Notes under the pieces: model-generated | The model's input: the letters and a program-made list of their open reading frames with translations, nothing else | What the model was told of the DNA's origin: nothing | The model's database searches: none | DNA from: Ciborinia camelliae | Lineage: Eukaryota > Ascomycota > Leotiomycetes > Helotiales > Sclerotiniaceae | Assembly (NCBI GenBank): GCA_025890175.1 | Contig: JANPYM010000009.1 | Span: 1,171,396 to 1,235,395, forward strand | DNA: 64,000 nt | Direction: 5' to 3' | Translations under genes and position numbers: made by a program | Shown here: positions 21,418 through 35,200 of the stretch, piece by piece | Numbering within the stretch: position 1 is the first letter of the stretch | Layout of the letters: every line of letters begins with the position of its first letter

Positions 21418-23588
21418 ATATGGGGATGTGTGATGGCCGTTTTGTAGATTGTAAATAGCTGTATTTAGATTTAGCTCACGCAAGTAGATTTCACATTGGA
21501 TTTATATGGTTACATAGCAGGTAGTGGTATGGGGATTGAATATATTATAACTATCTTGAAACTCTAATAATCTCCCGAGTCCTCATCTCTATGTCTCTAT
21601 TGGAGTCGCTGACAATGCTGGGATCCCCTCCACCCTCCCCATGAAATAAGCGTAAAACTGTAAGGACTCTGAATGTAAAAAGAATGAGTGATTTTCTGGA
21701 GCCCCGGAAAGTGGACTTGGCGGAACCATTGGTAAAGTGGCGTCTAAGATCTTAGAAAAGGCTTTGAATATTCATTTTATTGGAGATTGAAGCAAGCCCA
21801 CCACTTTGGGCTACGCATATCTTCCCAAATGACGTCGGAGTAAAGAGTGCGCGAATGGCCTTGGCATGGTTGAGAGACAGTAGTGAGAGGGGGTAGGCCA
21901 TGTGTAAGAGTATTGGGGATCTGATGATAGAACCTGTGCGTCCATTTCAGATCTTGCTGGGTGATAGTCTGGGGGTAGGACCTGGTATAACCCCTAGGGG
22001 CATATCAAGGTATTATTATATGCCTAGCACACCTCACCTGGGATTCTCTAATTCAGGTTATAGAAAAGCTCGCCGGGAGTAAGAATTAAAAAAGGAGCTC
22101 ACCGAGAGAATATTTATAGGCTACTTGCAGGTTTAAAACCTCTAAAAAAAAGCCCCACCAGGAACAATATTCGAGAGATTATAGCATATGGTGACCCCCA
22201 GCAATTTGTGGTGGGTGGTGGGTGGGTTGGTCGCTTCGTGCCCAACGCTAGATGATACACTAATAAGTTGATTGAATTGATTTCCACTACCCACCCCGTT
22301 CGTGCATTCAAAAGAGAAGCAATGTGATGTCTGTATTCGCGACGAGTGACGAACCAGGATCGAGGGAAGATCTTCGAGATCTCGAAGATTAGGTTTTCAA
22401 TCATCTGTTCAACAACGTGTACAGCGGTGATGATGAAATTTCTTCAAGCCGGGCCTCATTCGTGGCTCATAATCTGTACGCATAACCACTTGTACAATTC
22501 AGAGTATGATGAGTACAGTATCCACCATGCTTCACTTGAGACAATTTGTTCACATAGCAACTTGTCTGTCTTGTGGTGACAATTGTGATAATTATGTTTC
22601 TCAATTGCCGCAGTGCCGGTCCACATCCACATCCATGACTTGATTCTGTGTTCACTTCATGACATGTGTAATCCATGATGCTCATGATGCTCATCATGCT
22701 TTCAATCCTCACTCGAGGCTCAAATCTCGACCATCCGTTCACATATCAACATCATGTGCTACTTGGCGTTGATCTGAACCTGAATCATTAGCTGACTCGT
22801 GACCTCCATTATCCCAATATATCAGATGTCTCGGGTTGAAAGATACTAGGTAGGTACTGTACTGTACAAGTACCTAAGATAAGATTCACAAAACACCAAC
22901 TTTTGTTTAACTGTCTGTCTGACCGTCTTTTGTTTTGCCATGCCAGCTCATCAATCCATCAATCTCAATGGCAATAATCTAGCGGATGATTTTTTAAAGT
23001 TGGTGGTACCGAGTAGAATTACAGGCATGCTCAGGGACTCTAGCAGGGAATAGCTTTTTAATGATGAATTTAAGCTTCTATTTTCAGGCATTAATTACCA
23101 CTAAAGAGATTCTCGGCGCCAATCATTTAGTGGATTGTCCCCGATTAATCACTAATGAATGCTTCCGGCCCCAACGTTGGCAGCAACCGGAGTCACGATG
23201 ATCCTTTCAAGGTGCATGTACTCCGTATGTATTGACTGTATTATTGACTAACTATAGGTAGGTAGATGGTTCATTATTACTTACCATACCCATATACCCA
23301 TATCTTCACAATGTATGCATTCTGGAAATTACCAACTTCTCCTTACCATCACATATTCCTTTCTACACCGTTTTGCATGCTTTTCCTTCCCGTCAACAAT
23401 CACAATCAGCCACAAAACAATACAATCGAATAATAAATCGCGGCGATGCTGCCGGGAGTACGACGCTCCACCAAGGTTCAAAACTTTAACAACCCTGAAA
23501 CCAAGAATTCTTCATCGAGAGAGACAACGCAGCCACTTCTCTAGCTTCCCAAAGCTGCTGCGCCTGCACGAAGAAAACGCCTCCAATT
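21418..23588. other. Intergenic, possibly containing degenerate transposon debris
   Basis: About 2.2 kb without a supported gene. Between about 21900 and 22450 the composition and broken frames look like worn retroelement sequence, but no family motif survives. Short direct repeats GATGCTCAT lie at about 22676-22697. A TAGGTAGGTAC-type patch lies near 22850. Confidence 0.4.
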
Positions 23589-26137
23589 ATGGCTGATTTA
23601 TCAGATCTAATAGACCACATTCCACAGAGTAATGATCAACAACGTAGCACACTCAAATGTTGTTGCGGGCGCAAAGATTGCGCATTTCTCCTTCATAATG
23701 GAGAGGTTTTGGAAAAGCTGGAGGGGGATGTGACGTTGGCAGCCCAGATGGGCCAGGTACGATCCTATGTCTCTCTTTTTTTGTGTTTATGTTACTATTG
23801 ATTTTCTACATTCCTTCCTATCTCTTATTATTTTCTTCACGCCGTCAAACCCGAGGGGAAATTAGGTAGTAGAGATTTTTACTTGGATAAGGTTACAGAC
23901 ATTTTGGTGTTGGCCGTCTTTACTATTTATTTAAATTAATCTAATCTTCTTTTTGTTTACAACCCCGCGTTATCCCACGCGCCTATATACTTACAGGGGC
24001 GTGAAGGGCCGGAGGATAAATAAATATAAGGAAGATGAATCAATCATTGACTTTCGCTTTGCAGGCTTTGTTAGAAAGACATGAACACTATATGCTCGAT
24101 GCGGAACGAGAACGTGCAAAGATGACGGCGAAGATTGAGCAGTTGGAGGTGGATAAAAGGGAGTTGGAGGTTAGAAATGAAAAGACGATTGAGGAGAACA
24201 AAGGTTTGCTAGATCAACTGGACGGACTCAATGGGAGTTACAAGGAATCAGAGCTACAGATCAAGCTACTCGAGTCAACCTTGCAGAGTACGCACGCCGA
24301 GATGAAACGCCTAGAGAGTTTAGCCTCAAGAACAAATCAACTGGAGAAAGACTTAGCAATCTTGGAGGAAGAGCAAGAAGCTTTACGGAAGACGATCACA
24401 CATACGGAAGCAGAAGAGCGCACTGCGATACTGAGATGGAGGAGGGCGGAAAGAGGACTTTGTGATCTGCAGGATCAACTGGAGAAGATTGAACGAGAGG
24501 CTCGAGAGGAAAAAGAACGACACGTGGAGATTTTGGGTCGCATGGAGAGACAACGCACAGTCGAAAGAGAACTAGATACAGCCGCATGTCGCTTGAAGGG
24601 TGCCGCTGCTGTCACAACTGGAAAAAGCAAACATGGTACTAGTGTTGTATCGCATTTTGTAAAGGATATCCTGCAGGATAATGCGAATCTACAACTTGGG
24701 ATAGTGGAATTGAGGGAGATGTTGATGAATTCGAATGATGAAGTACAGACATTGCGGGAACAATTATTGATGCATCAACCAATGTACGGGGACGATGCCG
24801 ACAACGAAACTCAGCAGCAGACATTAGGGGCAGAACTTGCGCCAAGCGAGCAAGAATCCGAACCACGACCACAAGAACCGCAAGTTGTTTCCCAAACGCT
24901 TCATATACACCATCATTACCATAAACCGAAGAGAGATGAGGCCCGTAAGTCGAGAAAGAAGCGAACCTCTCTGAATTCCAGTATCTTCTCTCCACTCACT
25001 GGAAGCCCACAATCTCCACAAATTTCTAGGGGCACAGAGAATGCTATACTATCCCAAACAGCAGTCACAGTCCCAAGTCCTATCAACACCAATAATCGAT
25101 GGTCAGTTCAATCAGGCCAGCTGTCAGATTTTGCTCCTTCGTCAGTGCCATCCTCTCCACAGTCCATGTATCGAAATAGTGCGTTATTCGATAGAAACTT
25201 GGACCTCGACTTCTCACGTCCGACATCACCTACCTCAAGCATTGATCCATTATCCCCTCGAGTTCATCCTTCATATCACAGAAAACGGCCGTCTGAAGTT
25301 TCAACTCGAAGTTTCGCTGCTATAAGTAATTTTCATCAACATAATATAATTCACGAAGAGGAGGACGATGATGATATTCGTGATGTTTCAGTCCTACAGA
25401 TTACTGATGTTCCTTCTCTCACGGATCATTCTACCAATCCTACCACTTCGGAAGTTTCTGACACGATTGATGAGTGGATGCCTCCTCAATTTGGTCATAG
25501 GCAACACCGTTCTTCGTCGCTTGAATCGATCGTTTCGATATCAGGTATCGATATCCATACACTGAAAGCACGGCCTTCACAAATAAATATGACTTCAATA
25601 GGCGCAGTAATAAGACCACGTTCTAGGCTTTCAACTCCAATAACAACTTATTCTACGGAAACAATTACCAGTGCATCTATGATCACAGCTCAACCTACAT
25701 TATCTCGGGCTGGTCAAAGTAGTACAAGCTACCTTCGTTCAAACATTGGGTATACAAACCCAACGAGATCACCCGGCAGTGACCGAGGCTCCATTCGATC
25801 CAGCTCATCCATTGAAGGCAATAGCAATCGTAATAGTTTAGGCAAGAAAGTCGGTGGCTGGGTATTTGGTCGCTGGGGAATGTCTCCTGCTAAATCAACA
25901 AATGATCTTAGAAGTAACTCTGGTGCTCAGATCCCAATTCCCCCTCCAGTCATCCGAGCCGTTAGTACACCATCGATTTCAATAACCCCAGATCCGTTTA
26001 GGACTGTCGTGGGGCGAGCTGCCGGTATCAATCAGAAAGGTCCGATTCCGGGTTTTAGAAAGACGGAAAAGGCACCTAGCAAGGTTATTCCGGATGTGGT
26101 TGACCGCGATGCTCTGGCTGAGGTGCTCGAGGAATGA
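23589..26137 (+). CDS. Long coiled-coil protein with N-terminal Cys motif, function unknown
   Basis: Two exons, 23589-23756 and 24065-26137 (2241 nt, 746 aa), with a long 308-nt intron (GGGCCAG|GTACGA ... TTTGCAG|GC). Exon 1 carries a small Cys cluster, KCCCGRKDCAFL, that could bind metal. Exon 2 opens with about 230 residues of heptad-like coiled coil (ERERAKMTAKIEQLEVDKRE, LEKDLAILEEEQEALRK), then a conserved-looking block FVKDILQDNANLQLGIVELR. The rest is Ser/Pro-rich and disordered, with LHIHHHYHKP near residue 290 and SPQSPQISRG-type repeats. A short segment GKKVGGWVFGRWGMSP near residue 650 looks conserved. This architecture suggests a cytoskeletal or septum/spindle-pole scaffold, but that is inference; I cannot name the family. 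Confidence 0.8.
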
Positions 26138-27627
26138 ATTGCCCGGCTGGCTGGATGAGTTTGGAATAGAACTTCAACAACATGTTACAATACGATTCGA
26201 TACTACAGATATCGATCACTTCAATATAGTACATCACGATATGAAAATACTTTTGTCGATATTTCCTTTATCACTTGGGAAATCTTTTGGGGGTAGATAC
26301 TAGTATAATATGTATAGGGTAGGTCATATTTTATATATAATTTTCAGGGCGTTTATGGGATCCAATGGATGGATGGATGATTAAGGATACCCAGTTGGCG
26401 CTTTGTATATATATTCTTTTTCATAATGTATCTACTGTCTTTTATATGGGAGGAGATGAGATGAGATGAGATGAGACGATACCAGATGGTTTCGTTTCCC
26501 CCCCTCGTTTTTCCCCGACTAGATTAGATTATAGTAATTGATAATATTTGAACTCATCCCCTCGGGATAGCAACAATTTTGTGTTTGGGGATGACTTGCT
26601 TCTATGGCCCGAAATGAGCTTCGATAGAAGCTGGAGTAATATGAGCATAATAAATGAAGAAAAACTTGAGATGATCCTCTGCTTTGTACACGAGTATAGT
26701 GACTTGGGAGGTGCCAGGGCATATAGTTGGACTGTCATCCCATCCTCAATTTTGAAGAAGTAAATGCTTCTTTTTGTTCATTGGTAGGACTTTGAAAATC
26801 TGTCCACCGTCATCGTTCACCGGGTATCTTAAACACTTTACTTCATATGCCTGGAATAACCATGTCTGAAACACACATGTTATGGATGTCAGTCAATGGA
26901 ACCTCTAATATCGACAACGCTAGAACCCTAATAGTCACATGATTTAATGGTCACATGATCATCATCCGACAGAAAGTTCTGGGGTGAACCGCCACCTGTT
27001 CCTGCAGATAATTAACTATAATATGGATCTAAAGAGACTATATTCCAGGATGTGTGAGTACCACTCGCCCGATATCTTGTCTTTTTAAGAGCGAGAGGAA
27101 AGTTTTTAGAAACACGTGTTTAGCTTACACTGGTGCATTAGCTTATACGCTAGTACATGCGCTTTTCATAGGTACCTAGCTTAGTAGGTAGACTCTCACA
27201 ATAATATCATACACATTATTGTCTCCAGCTACTTTTGATAAGATTATATTTTTCTTCACGCAGCATAGTATCCCAGATGGATTCCTAAGTCCGAGAATAA
27301 TTTGTCCACTGGGTACCCTTGATCCGATATAACATCAGCGCTATTATTGATACCGGTACTCGAGATTCCAAACTTAGTCTTTTTCTCATCTCCGAAAATC
27401 TCAATTTGGAAAATAACGCATATCTCCAACTTCGGTCTTCACGGAATAATCTTATCTAAATTCCAGACCTTAACTCCAAGTTTGGAAAATCCTCATCTAA
27501 TAATCTTTTAATAATCGAAGTTTCAAGCCCTTACTGCATCGTGATTGATGAACCTACCTTATCGTCAACCCACTTCATTGAGAGTCTGCCATGGCTTGCA
27601 AATTTCCATTGCGTTCGACTCCCATCT
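26138..27627. other. Intergenic, no gene recognised
   Basis: 3' flank of the coiled-coil gene followed by AT-rich DNA. A GAGAT pentanucleotide run lies at about 26452-26476 and two CACATGAT copies near 26936-26958. Short frames near 26519-26763 are noise. Confidence 0.5.
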
Positions 27628-29160
27628 TCAATAGGTTTTTGCCATATTTCGCTTGCAACTTGATATCTTTGTTATTGTTTTTTTTGCCATGTCGGAGCGA
27701 TCCTTCAACGCTGTGGCGTACTTCGACGCATAGGCACCGGTATCGTCCTCCCAATCGAAATTGCGGAGATAGGAAAGCATGGAGGTGTTGTACAACAGCT
27801 TTGATAGCGCCACTCGTTCTGTGTTAGATGTACATTCTGAAATCTGCACGCCAGACAGGTCATCCAGAATCCGAGGATCGCGTATTTCCGCCTCCATGGC
27901 CCAAAGCCCCAAGAGGACGTTCTTCAGAGACGGTCCAGGGATTCGCTTGTATTGAGTTGTGATGGGTGCGTTCACGCCACTATATCCAACCTGGAGTTGA
28001 TATGGACTCGAGTCTCGGTCACTGTAAGGTGAGGTGACACCTAGAGTGCGTAACCTCCCCTTGTCTCTGAGTTCCTCTCTCAAGTCGGTGGATTCGGTCG
28101 GCTGGCACGATGGATAAAGAGGCATTTGAATCTTTGCGGTGCAATCAATCAGCGCCAATGATGAGAGTTTCCGTTCCAGTGAAAATATCGGAACGCTCCT
28201 TGGTGTAGGGCAGATCCGCCAAGACATCCGAGTCTCTACTTTCTACTTCGACATTGCTCATCCAATGACAAAAGACCTCTCCTTTTTCAACGGGGAAGTC
28301 GTTCTCATTCGGCCAAGCGACGATTGCTCCATTTCCTACAATGTATGTATGCACTGGACTTGTCCGGATATTCTCTATCTTTGTGCGCTCACAAAGGTCC
28401 CCATATACTTGCTAAATCAGTCATGGTTGTCTTTGGATGGAATTTCTCTGGTTTGGTAGTACCAGGGGATGCGAAGACCCAAATAGGTGTGCCAAGAAAT
28501 GGTCCTAAACATTTCAAATCACGGCGTTGTAACTTAATAGTCAATGTTTTGGAATCCCGAGCCCAATCATTTCGAAATACTTCAAGGAGATCTGTATACG
28601 CAGGACGGGGGCGCCGCCCATGCTCGGCCAGAAAGTCCTGAAGATGCGCCCCAGAATAACTCACTACTCCAAGATCAATAATGTGAACGAGAAGTCTGAT
28701 CTGGTTTACGGGATGGGATGTTGAGACAACATCATGTTTCCCTTGGGAGGCCAACCAGGGATACTCCGTCCGGAAAGCGTAATTTTAGGCGCATGTTCGA
28801 TGAAGAGTTGAGGCATGCTTCTTTCAAATTCTTGAGCGGTACTCGAGACTAACTGCTGCAACACATTTTCAAATTCCTTGACCATGGTAAGGATTTCAGA
28901 GATATCCACTGATTCCAAGTTAACCAAACCTGGTATATCCCCATCATGAATAAGAAAGTTGAACGAAGGCCCGCAGTAACATCTGTCCTGTAGCATTCTC
29001 AAATTGCAATATGCTCTTAGAAGAACGTTCCTACATTCGACCATACCGTACCAATCTTCCGCAGCTTGTCAGCCTCATACAGGATCCTCTGTATCTCCAC
29101 ATAACACGGAGCAAATTCCGGTGACTCATTCGCTCGCCAGCAGTTCAGGCAACTCGACCT
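27628..29160 (-). pseudogene. Disrupted unrecognised coding remnant
   Basis: On the minus strand several protein-like segments follow one another but in different frames: EFAPCYVEIQRILYEADKLR (about 29130-29060), NVLLRAYCNLRMLQDRCYCG (to 28706), NQIRLLVHIIDLGVVSYSG through LASIWGPL (28700-28389), VGNGAIVAWPNENDFPVEKG (28340-28145), and a last block from LSSLALIDCTAKIQMP to KRNMAKTY (ending 27628). I tried short introns at each switch and found none with good donor, acceptor and phase together. Either it is a frameshifted pseudogene or it has unusual introns I cannot resolve. No family was recognised, and no start codon was placed. Confidence 0.45.
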
Positions 29161-30607
29161 TCACAGCCCCATCCATAGATTAGGGGTTATAAATAAATGG
29201 AACATATTTACGACTCGCAGCGCTTTTCAATTTGGCCCAGTTTGTGCACCTATATATATGAATAAAGGATCTTGAGCGAATTTCACGCTCGAGTTCCTAC
29301 AACGAGATTTGCCAAAGTGCCGCTTGGATTCCAGCATTCGTGCTCGGAATTAAACAATTCGATTCGGGTCCGGTTTGACTGAGGGTGGCGTGATGATCAA
29401 TCATGCTTTTGGCTGAAGGTAAAGAAAGGGTTAGAGGGTTAGAGGATCCAGCCAGCGCCGGGTTCATCGATCTGCGTTGATATATTGAGATTCTTGAGAA
29501 GGTGGAGGATTCATTAATTCAAGTTGTAGATACCTAGGTTATGGTTGAGAGTATCGTGGTTACAGTGGGAAACTGGTTTGAACGAAACATGCAATGAATC
29601 ATCATGAATTCCTCCCTGTCATATAACCTATCTATCGAATGCCACGTGGCGCAGTGGTGTCTTACCTTACCTGGGCACTTAATTTCTCTTTTCTCATTGG
29701 TCATCTGTATTCTTTTCATGTAGCCCGCTGAATAATTATACTTGTTATATCAAAATTCCAACACGAAGCCAACCCAACACACACACATATATATATAACT
29801 CTACTCATACCATTTTCCAACCTTTCCTCCACCTCCAGTTTTAAAGCCATCTATCCCCAATGTTTACCCGACACCTATTATCTTCCATACCGCGTCCCAC
29901 AAACCTCGAAACCACATCTTGCAGAACGGTTGAATGAACCTGTCTTCAACCCCATCATCACAACTTGAATGATCTCCAGATCCGCCCATTCGGATCTTAG
30001 TATCTTACGCCTCCAGAATCCGTTTTGGAACTCATCATGGTATGGATTGTGAATCGCTGGAAAGTGTTCGATGTTCACTTCTCGGTAGAGTAATAGGTAC
30101 CTAGTTATCCATCCTGCTAATGTTCTAATCTAATCCAATCCAATCTAATCCTATCAGCAAAGGGAAATAGGAAATATAAGTCAGAAGAGGCTGGGTGCTA
30201 ATTATACTCCAACTATCTATGGATAGCAAGGGCCATTACAGTATCTATCTTGCCCCAATTCAATGTTCCCATCCATCCATCCATCCATCCATCCATCCAT
30301 CCCGAATACCACCTCCTCATCCCCACGATTCCCACGATCCCCCACTCAAACCTAAATTTTCCGACTCCCCTTTCCAGTCTCCAGTCTCCAGTCTCCACCC
30401 AATTCCAACTCGAATTCCCATTCCCTCCCTTTCACTCATAAGAAAAAGTTTCTCCCCCGGTTACCCCATCCCCTCCCCTCCATCTACGAAAATCCATACA
30501 TAAGAAACACAAGAAACACAAAAACCCAAATCATCAAATCCACCACGTTTAACCCCGCCCTCCCCTCCTCTCCCTCCCCCGCCACACACCACACACCACA
30601 CACTAAA
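29161..30607. other. Intergenic with microsatellites
   Basis: No supported gene. A (CATC)n run lies at 30268-30302. The strand becomes strongly C-rich from about 30300, leading to the probable start codon at 30608. Confidence 0.45.
30268..30302. repeat. (CATC)n microsatellite
   Basis: About eight tandem copies of CATC. Plus- and minus-strand frames across it give artificial His/Pro/Ser or WMDG repeats. Confidence 0.9.
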
Positions 30608-30629
30608 ATGACACGACCCTCCCCCCATC
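30608..30629 (+). CDS. Possible start of a coding region that runs into the assembly gap
   Basis: ACTAAAATG at 30602-30610 is a good fungal start context, preceded by about 70 bases of C/CA-rich leader (CACACACCACACACTAAA-like). The readable part, MTRPSPH, then enters the run of N. I cannot tell what it encodes. The frame on the far side of the gap (to 31639) is homopolymer-derived and need not belong to it. Confidence 0.3.
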
Positions 30630-31570
30630 NNNNNNNNNNNNNNNNNNNNNNNNNNNNNNNNNNNNNNNNNNNNNNNNNNNNNNNNNNNNNNNNNNNNNNN
30701 NNNNNNNNNNNNNNNNNNNNNNNNNNNNNNNNNNNNNNNNNNNNNNNNNNNNNNNNNNNNNNNNNNNNNNNNNNNNNNNNNNNNNNNNNNNNNNNNNNNN
30801 NNNNNNNNNNNNNNNNNNNNNNNNNNNNNNNNNNNNNNNNNNNNNNNNNNNNNNNNNNNNNNNNNNNNNNNNNNNNNNNNNNNNNNNNNNNNNNNNNNNN
30901 NNNNNNNNNNNNNNNNNNNNNNNNNNNNNNNNNNNNNNNNNNNNNNNNNNNNNNNNNNNNNNNNNNNNNNNNNNNNNNNNNNNNNNNNNNNNNNNNNNNN
31001 NNNNNNNNNNNNNNNNNNNNNNNNNNNNNNNNNNNNNNNNNNNNNNNNNNNNNNNNNNNNNNNNNNNNNNNNNNNNNNNNNNNNNNNNNNNNNNNNNNNN
31101 NNNNNNNNNNNNNNNNNNNNNNNNNNNNNNNNNNNNNNNNNNNNNNNNNNNNNNNNNNNNNNNNNNNNNNNNNNNNNNNNNNNNNNNNNNNNNNNNNNNN
31201 NNNNNNNNNNNNNNNNNNNNNNNNNNNNNNNNNNNNNNNNNNNNNNNNNNNNNNNNNNNNNNNNNNNNNNNNNNNNNNNNNNNNNNNNNNNNNNNNNNNN
31301 NNNNNNNNNNNNNNNNNNNNNNNNNNNNNNNNNNNNNNNNNNNNNNNNNNNNNNNNNNNNNNNNNNNNNNNNNNNNNNNNNNNNNNNNNNNNNNNNNNNN
31401 NNNNNNNNNNNNNNNNNNNNNNNNNNNNNNNNNNNNNNNNNNNNNNNNNNNNNNNNNNNNNNNNNNNNNNNNNNNNNNNNNNNNNNNNNNNNNNNNNNNN
31501 NNNNNNNNNNNNNNNNNNNNNNNNNNNNNNNNNNNNNNNNNNNNNNNNNNNNNNNNNNNNNNNNNNNNNN
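30630..31570. other. Assembly gap (941 N)
   Basis: A run of N. The right edge is a C9 tract directly followed by an A-rich tract, which explains why the assembly broke. Long X-filled frames spanning it are meaningless. Confidence 1.
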
Positions 31571-32157
31571 CCCCCCCCCAAAAAAAAAGAAAAAAATCCC
31601 ATGGGAAACCATTGGCGGAAAGTTCGTACGACCAAATAAATCATGCTCAACCTCAAGCCTCGATACATGTTTACGTCACGAAACCGGTGGTGAAAACAAG
31701 AAGGAAGCAGCCCGACCGACGTGTGAGACGATAGATAGGGAAGCGAAGCGCCGGCTGCGGCACGGGAACGAAAGAAAAGAAACATGCGATCTGCGATCTG
31801 CGTTCGTCTCATCCTCGAGCTCATGGTCATGGTCATGATGGATACCGTACCACCAACTCAAGGAATCAGCCCCGGCATCCGCCCGACCGCCCGCCCACCT
31901 AGCCGCCGGCCGGTCTGCCTAGGTAGGTAGCCGCATGTGTTTCTCATCTCATTTCGTCATACAACCAGGTATGATACCAAAGCACGTTGCAACATTGCGA
32001 AGCATGTCATGTCTCATCTCGTCTCGACACTCGACTCGAGACAGAAAGTCAAGTGCCACCAGGGGAACTAATTTCCCGGTATGTAACATTTCCCAACCAC
32101 AGCACAGCACATCAGGGGGGGCGAAACCGAAACCGGAAATGCCAGGGCGGAAATCAC

Positions 32158-32228
32158 ATACCTCCCTACCTAGTACCTACCTACCTCCCTACCTAGTACC
32201 TACCTACCTACCTACCTACCTACCTACT
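32158..32228. repeat. CTAC/CTAGTAC tetranucleotide repeat
   Basis: Tandem CTAC units interrupted by CTAGTAC. The same TACCTAGG-type text recurs at 2536-2566, 22850, 32360-32396, 34470 and 39000. Confidence 0.85.
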
Positions 32229-35200
32229 CACATCAGGAAGGCCGTACCAGCAGAAGGGAACGCGCCCAGGTTGGCCGATGGAAAACGATGCAATTTCTCC
32301 ATCGGGACGAGTCCGACCCATCTCGCTTCCTTTCGCAAATGGTCCCTTGATAGTAAGTAGGTACTCTCTCTGTAGGTACCTAGGTAGGTAGGTATGGGTC
32401 CATCAATCAATCAATCAATCAATCAACTTCAGCAGCTACCGTACTCCGTACAACAAAATTGAAGCGAGGATAAGAATAAAGAATAACATCCATGGATGCA
32501 TCGAATCGCTTGTGGTCATCTTATGATTCTTATCACTCGCAAGGGTTGCGTACCTATGTGCGGCGAAAATAAAAAAAGACGCCATAAGCATCCCCCCCAC
32601 TTGATCACATTTCCGTGATCGCACGCCTATAAATCTAACTAAAATAAATCTAAGACAATGATCAATGCCTACCTACATCTCGCAGCTCGCAGCTCGCAGC
32701 TCGCAGCGCCCGATAGTGGCTTATGCTCACATCGCCATCACCATCACCATCACCATGACCCGTGACAGAAGAGAAGATGGGATTCCAAAAAATATAAAAA
32801 ATAAAATGAAGAGATTCATTTACGCTTAGCTTAGACTTATTATTGCTACTCTCCGAAACCCCCCCCCCCCAAAAAAAAATGACACGGGATAGCCACGAAG
32901 GATGAGACGTTAGATATGATATGGATGGACATGGAACGATTCGAAGCCAACCAACCGGGAACGGTAGGGAAAACCGTAGAGACACGCGGCGTCACCTTGT
33001 TTCTAGGTACATCTACATCGGCCAAGACCCTCGTTCGAGAAGGCGCGCATAGGCTATTTGATTTCCCCGCCTCACATGATTTGGATTCTCCTTGCATACC
33101 TACTTATTACTTACTAACTTACATACCCCAATTGGTTTGGCGACATTCAATGAATGCACTTACATAAAACGCGCAGAAGGTATATATCTATATATCTATA
33201 TATCTATGGATTTGTGAATTGTGGGAGATGATGATTTGCTTACGTACGAGGTGAAAGAACCGAACCGAACCGAACAGGACAAGTACAGACTGCATACCGT
33301 AACTCTACAATCAACATCATCCATATCATTGAACCAGATGTGAAAATGAAAATGTGAGGAGATCGCAAAGAGGAAAAATGAAGTGGCCGCAGATCCGCAC
33401 GTGGTTAGTGTCACTCTCCGGACCTTCCTCATCGGGCCCTCCCCTGAAAAATAACCCTCGAGGTGTGGTGTCAACTTGACATGTCTGTCCTGGCCGAGTC
33501 GGTGATTTCTGTGCGTCCACTCTCCGATGCGAGCTTCATACTGCCCAGGTGGTACTACTACTACCTACTTCATATTTAACCGGGTCTTCGAAGATAGGGA
33601 AAACATCCGACCGGTCAGTGGATCCGAGAAAATATTGTACGGAGTGCTGTGCTGTACTGTACTGTACTGTACTGTAATGAATGGTTGATGGTTGGCTTGA
33701 TTGTCTGGATTGATCTAACCCCAAAGAATCTCACGATGATTATTCGGGTCTATCCTCTATCCCGACGTGTGCTTCCCGAAGAATCCAAAAAATCATGAAA
33801 TTAAAAAAAAAACAATAAAAATCCAAGTTTCGATGGACATTCCAATTCGTTTTCTAGAAGGTCGATATGCTTCTCCATGGAACATTGAACAATTTGAAGG
33901 CTTGACGGTTTATTAGTTTCGTCCACTGTGAAATATCGTGGCAAAAATAAATCAATGCTGGTTGATACTGACGGAGAGAATCTTGGGATGCAAGAAAGAA
34001 GAAAGTGTGTGTGTGTTGTGTGTGTCCAGTCCTTCTGTGGAGGATGGGATATTACCTAAAGTAGGTAGGACCTCATGAAAATGGAGGGTGGCACGAGATT
34101 GTCATTCGTCCATTCGTCTGATTCTTATCGTCCATGGTCTTGGCAAGGTTGGGGTATGGGATGGAGCATGGGGATGGGTGGAGCATTGATAGAGCATTGA
34201 TAGATTTGATAAAGCTTTTCGTGGAGAGACGCAGATAAATTAATTAATAAGTGACAAAGGTTCAAGGGTCAAGAATCAAGAATCGAGAATCAAGATCCCC
34301 TTGTAGGTATCGATCCACCGAGAGAATGTCGCCACGGAAATAGAAGGGGTACCTTTCGGTGCATATTTCCAGAAGTTTGCCTCATTGGGTAAATAGCAGG
34401 GATGCCCGGGATGGGATGGGAAGGGAGGGAAGGGAATGTCATAGGTGTTACCCGTTGGCGTTAACCTTACCTAGGTACCTTACGTTGGTCAATTTTAATC
34501 ATTACTTTGCTAGGCTAGGCTAGGTTAGGTTAGGTTAGGTACGGTTTATCATGTACGGGCCTTCTACCTTCTACAGAGAAGCTCTCGTGTTTCTTTCCTC
34601 TCTTCCCATTACCAAAATCCAGTGTGTGGCTTTCTCCCCCAATGGAAGGGATAATTCCTCCTCGTACCGTACGTACTGTAGACTGTAGGTACCTAGTCTA
34701 TAGAAATAATAAACCTTTGATGGTCAGACGGCGAGATTTCTGTACTCGTGTGAGCTTTGGATTTATTTATTTATTTATTTATTACTTGATCCGGTGGCGT
34801 GTTGCTTGTTTTTACGATAAGGTTATATCTATCGCTATCTGCCAATTTTTTTGACGTGATAATCCACCGTTGTTCTAGATATCGAATCTGTAGAATGTCC
34901 ACTACTGGAGCTGTAGAGAGGAGTCGAGATCTAGAATTTTGGGTCATGACACTATTCCCGTACCTACCCATAAGCCTGCAAGCTCCCGCCCGTGACCCGT
35001 GACCCATTCGATTATCCACCTAAGGGGACCCCGGAGCTAAAAAAAATCACTAATAATTTTAATAGTTTCCTTCAGTCCAGGCCTCGGTTATTGGTTGTTA
35101 TTAGACCCTCCCTTTCCCTTCCTCCTTCCCCCAGTCAGCTTATCAGTTATCAGTTCATCCCTAGCAATATCAATTCCATATCGGTTGTATAATTGGTTGA

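Noticed and set aside
24396..25021. Minus-strand frames of 60-118 aa within the coiled-coil gene
   Set aside because: Antisense shadows of the plus-strand coding sequence.
29640..29700. TGGCGCAGTGG resembling a tRNA A box
   Set aside because: No B box or stem structure downstream; likely chance.
30461..31836. Long frames spanning the N run
   Set aside because: Made of unknown bases; no sequence support.
34505..34545. TAGGTTAGGTTAGG run resembling a telomere repeat
   Set aside because: The unit is TAGGT/TAGGC (5 bp), not TTAGGG, and lies inside the window between genes.
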